From positions 1-19,144 of the forward strand of contig CAIQJW010000046.1 of NCBI GenBank assembly GCA_903872255.1: a DNA stretch of 19,144 nt, in the 5' to 3' direction. The first letter of the stretch is position 1. Every line of letters begins with the position of its first letter. The notes under the pieces were generated by a model. The model worked only from the letters and a program-made list of their open reading frames with translations. It did no database searches and had not been told where the DNA came from. Shown here piece by piece: positions 16,412-19,144 of the stretch. The position numbers were made by a program, and so were the translations under genes. The stretch is from an uncultured delta proteobacterium (GTDB lineage Bacteria; Desulfobacterota; Syntrophorhabdia; Syntrophorhabdales; Syntrophorhabdaceae).

Positions 16412-18774
16412 ATGTCCAGGTTTCGGACGCTTAGGGCGTTATCTTCGATAAATGCCCTGCGGGTCTCTATATTATTTCCCATGAGAACGGTAAAAACCTG
16501 ATCGGCCGCGACAGCATCGTCGACCGTAACCCTGACAAGCTTTCTCCTTTCAGGGTTCATGGTGGTTTCCCAGAGTTGGTCCGCGTTCATTTCGCCGAGG
16601 CCTTTATATCTCTGGATATTTATCCCTTCTTTACCTTTGTCCATTATGTATCGTAAAAAACCGTCCGGACTTAGCGTGACGGGCGGTTTGTTGCCGTCGG
16701 TGACCCGCACGCCTTCCTCATAAAACTTCCTGACATCCGCGTATGCCCGGTATGCCTCTTTGAAATCCCCTGCCGTGCATAATTCGTACTCGACGCGGAC
16801 GACCCTTCCTCCCCCCTTGCCATTCAGTATCTCTGCCTCGACAAAGAAGAGGTTGTGCTCCCGGTCTCTGGTGAGTTTGCACTTATATCCGCGGGGCGCC
16901 AGGTGTGCTATCAGGTCTTCCAGTTTTTGAGCTTCCTGGAAATCTTCTCTCTTCGTAATGTCAAAGCGCATGAGGCCAAGGGATATTTCCCGTTCTATCC
17001 CGCCCATAAGCGAATTCCGCAGGAAAGTCTCGACCACTTTGATCTTCCCGACCCTCTCGGCGAGCTCCGCTCCTTCCTGGGTAGAACCGTTCACGGCGCA
17101 CCGCGTTTTCTCCATTCCTCTCTGTGTTATCGCGCGCTCGAACTCGTCCTCGTCCTTGGCGTACGTTTCTTTGCTTCCGGCTTTTATCTTGTAAAGCGGT
17201 GGCTGGGCTATGAACAGGTGCCCTTCAGAAAGCAGGTCGGGCATCTGGCGATAGAAAAAAGTAAGGAGGAGGGTTCGTATGTGAGAACCGTCAACATCTG
17301 CATCTGTCATGATAATGACCTTGTGGTAGCGCAGCCGTCCTTTGCTCTCGGGCCCTATGCCGACGGCAAGATAGATTGAACGTATCTCCTGATTGGTCAG
17401 GACCTTTTCCTGTCTTGATTTCTCGACATTTAAAATTTTTCCTTTTAAGGGAAGTATCGCCTGCGTTTTTCTGTTTCGCCCCTGTTTGGCGGAGCCGCCC
17501 GCCGAATCGCCCTCGACAATGTAAAGCTCACATTGCGCCGGGTCGGTTTCCTGACAGTCGGCGAGTTTCCCGGGAAGGACTCCGCTCTCGATAAGGCTCT
17601 TGCTTTTTACCAGATCTTTCGCCTTTTTCGCAGCCTCGCGCGCCCTGCGGGCCTCCAGCGCCTTTCCTATAATTGCCTTGGCGATATGGGGATTAAGCTC
17701 AAGGTGTTCGGAGATCTTTTCATTGAGCAGGGACTCCACAAGGCCTTTCACCTCGCTGTTGCCCAGCTTGGTCTTGGTCTGCCCTTCGAACTGCGGGCTC
17801 TGGATCTTGATGTTTATTACAGCAACAAGGCCTTCTTTGATGTCATCGCCGCTCAAGTTTTCTTTTATCTTGCCCTGCATGTTTGCCTGGATGAATCCAT
17901 TAACACACCGCGTGAGGGCACTCCGGAAACCCGCCACATGCGTACCGCCTTCTTTTGTATTCACATTGTTGACAAAACTTTGAATATTCTCGTTATACCC
18001 GTCGTTGTACTGAAGGGCAACCTCAAGCACTTCAAGGTTTTGCTTCGCGTTCACGACAAAGATCGGTTCATCAAAGAGAACCGTTTTGTTTGCATTAAGA
18101 TATTTTACAAAGGACCTGATGCCGCCCTCGTGCTTGAAATCCTGCTTTCTTCCCTTTCTTTCGTCATTGAGAAGGATATGGATGCCGTTGTTGAGGAACG
18201 ATATCTCCCTCATGCGGTGTGCAAGGGTATCATAACTGAACTCTGTCGTCTCAAAGATCGTTTCGTCGGCCTTGAACTTCACCTTCGTGCCGGTGCTCTC
18301 CGTATCGCCTATCACGGAAAGGTCGTTTGTCCTGATTCCCTGTTCATAACGCTGGCAATAGACCTTACCATCCCGCTTTACCTCGATCTCGAGATATTCC
18401 GACAGGGCATTAACGACAGAGAGGCCGACACCGTGGAGACCGGCTGAGTAACGGTATGTGTCCTTGTCAAATTTACCCCCGGCGTGAAGCATTGTCAAAA
18501 CAACCTCAAGCGCCGACATGTTCTCTTCCGAATGCATCGCTACAGGTATACCCCTGCCGTTATCCTCGACTGTCACGCTGTTGTCGCGGTGTATCGTCAC
18601 GGCGATCCTGTTGCAGTATCCTTCAAGGGCCTCGTCAACGCTGTTGTCAACAAGTTCATAAATAAGATGATGCAAGCCTTCAACATTCGTATTTCCAATA
18701 TACATCGACGGAACTTTCCTGACTGCGTCAAGCCCGCCGAGTATTTTTATACTTTCCGCTCCGTATTCACCCAT
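16408..18774 (-). CDS. gyrB: DNA gyrase subunit B
   Basis: GyrB is the ATPase subunit of DNA gyrase, which adds negative supercoils. The protein is 788 residues. The GHKL ATPase domain has Glu40 and Asn44 in ELVDNSVDEA, DNGRGIPV (71-78) and GLHGVGLSVVNALS (112-125); QTKTKLGN follows in the transducer domain. The Toprim domain has EGDSAGGSA, PLKGKILNVEKS and DADVDGSHIRTLLL. The C-terminus has QRYKGLGEMN. The roughly 165-residue insertion before QRYKGLGEMN is the Gram-negative-type insert, which explains why the length is near 800 and not 640. The start is 2 nt after the dnaN stop, with AAGGAT upstream. recF, often found between dnaN and gyrB, is absent. Confidence 0.98.
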   Translation of the reverse strand: MGEYGAESIKILGGLDAVRKVPSMYIGNTNVEGLHHLIYELVDNSVDEALEGYCNRIAVTIHRDNSVTVEDNGRGIPVAMHSEENMSALEVVLTMLHAGGKFDKDTYRYSAGLHGVGLSVVNALSEYLEIEVKRDGKVYCQRYEQGIRTNDLSVIGDTESTGTKVKFKADETIFETTEFSYDTLAHRMREISFLNNGIHILLNDERKGRKQDFKHEGGIRSFVKYLNANKTVLFDEPIFVVNAKQNLEVLEVALQYNDGYNENIQSFVNNVNTKEGGTHVAGFRSALTRCVNGFIQANMQGKIKENLSGDDIKEGLVAVINIKIQSPQFEGQTKTKLGNSEVKGLVESLLNEKISEHLELNPHIAKAIIGKALEARRAREAAKKAKDLVKSKSLIESGVLPGKLADCQETDPAQCELYIVEGDSAGGSAKQGRNRKTQAILPLKGKILNVEKSRQEKVLTNQEIRSIYLAVGIGPESKGRLRYHKVIIMTDADVDGSHIRTLLLTFFYRQMPDLLSEGHLFIAQPPLYKIKAGSKETYAKDEDEFERAITQRGMEKTRCAVNGSTQEGAELAERVGKIKVVETFLRNSLMGGIEREISLGLMRFDITKREDFQEAQKLEDLIAHLAPRGYKCKLTRDREHNLFFVEAEILNGKGGGRVVRVEYELCTAGDFKEAYRAYADVRKFYEEGVRVTDGNKPPVTLSPDGFLRYIMDKGKEGINIQRYKGLGEMNADQLWETTMNPERRKLVRVTVDDAVAADQVFTVLMGNNIETRRAFIEDNALSVRNLDI

Positions 18775-18776
18775 CG

Positions 18777-19144
18777 TTATATCCTTATCGGCATTACAAT
18801 ATTTTTATATCCTTCCACTTCTTTGGAATGGAACAAGACGGCACCATATGCTTTCGGCGCCGCGATCGTTATCTGATCCGTCGTAATATGGGTCACCAGG
18901 TCCAGGAGAAATTTTACATTAAAATTCATCGTGGCCGGTTCCCCTTCATATTTTATTGCTATTACTTCTTTCGCCCGTCCTATGTCCGATTCGGCCTCTA
19001 TTGTCATTGAATCGCCGGCAAAGGTGATTTTGACGGGTTCCGATCTCCCGATGATCGAAGAGACCTTCTTGAGCCCTTTGAATAATAATTCCCTCTCAAC
19101 CTCGGCTATATTGGGATTAGCTGCCGGCAGCACATGTTCATAAT
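18777..19144 (-). CDS. dnaN: DNA polymerase III beta subunit (sliding clamp), C-terminal part
   Basis: The reading frame runs open from the window edge to a TAA at 18777-18779 and encodes the last 121 or so residues. It begins YEHVLPAANPN, which matches the start of the third clamp domain (E. coli YRRVLPKNPD), and ends YKNIVMPIRI, where the E. coli clamp ends YVVMPMRL. An in-frame GTG at 19133 is internal and is not the start. The clamp encircles DNA and tethers the polymerase. Its place directly before gyrB suggests that dnaA and the chromosome origin lie beyond the right edge. Confidence 0.95.
   Translation of the reverse strand, partial: YEHVLPAANPNIAEVERELLFKGLKKVSSIIGRSEPVKITFAGDSMTIEAESDIGRAKEVIAIKYEGEPATMNFNVKFLLDLVTHITTDQITIAAPKAYGAVLFHSKEVEGYKNIVMPIRI

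Noticed and set aside
17533..18447. Long + strand reading frame of 304 codons opposite gyrB
   Set aside because: It is a shadow of gyrB; the sense strand carries every gyrase B motif, and the antisense protein looks like no family.

Overview
The window has two parts. Positions 1 to about 7780 are an accessory, catabolic-looking block: the ends of TRAP transporter genes on the + strand flank a six-gene minus-strand operon for a molybdenum hydroxylase of the xanthine dehydrogenase family. Positions 7855 to 19144 are a tightly packed minus-strand run of twelve core genes: dnaN (partial), gyrB, coaE, rho, rpmE, prfA, prmC, murA, hisD, hisG, hisB and hisH. A terminator between dctP and hisH (7752-7782) separates the two parts.

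The organism is most likely an anaerobic, Gram-negative bacterium related to the former Deltaproteobacteria. A syntrophic aromatic degrader of the Syntrophorhabdus type would fit well. The evidence is the rho-rpmE-prfA-prmC-murA-his order, a long Gram-negative-type GyrB, TRAP transporters next to a molybdenum hydroxylase, and moderately GC-rich DNA. This is inference; no rRNA or marker comparison could be run.

Region by region: (1) 1-1407 holds the end of dctQ and all of dctM, overlapping by 8 nt and followed by a terminator. (2) 1408-1712 is gene-free and holds a REP-like palindrome and a bidirectional terminator. (3) 1713-6458, minus strand, runs in transcription order: a 90-residue Cys-rich protein, FAD subunit, [2Fe-2S] subunit, molybdopterin subunit, a 71-residue C2H2-type zinc-finger protein, and a CoxG-like protein. 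(4) 6459-6711 is a divergent promoter region. (5) 6712-7731 is dctP with its own promoter and terminator. (6) 7855-19144 is the core run, where neighbouring genes overlap or lie at most about 15 nt apart.

How they may work together: the TRAP proteins would import a small organic acid, and the Mo/FeS/FAD enzyme would hydroxylate or reductively dehydroxylate an aromatic or heterocyclic substrate. CoxG and perhaps the two small Cys-containing proteins may help assemble or anchor the enzyme. The substrate cannot be read from sequence. The enzyme is neither a form I CO dehydrogenase (no AYxCSFR motif) nor a canonical 4-hydroxybenzoyl-CoA reductase (its FAD subunit lacks the extra [4Fe-4S] loop). 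This operon is the most novel part of the window.
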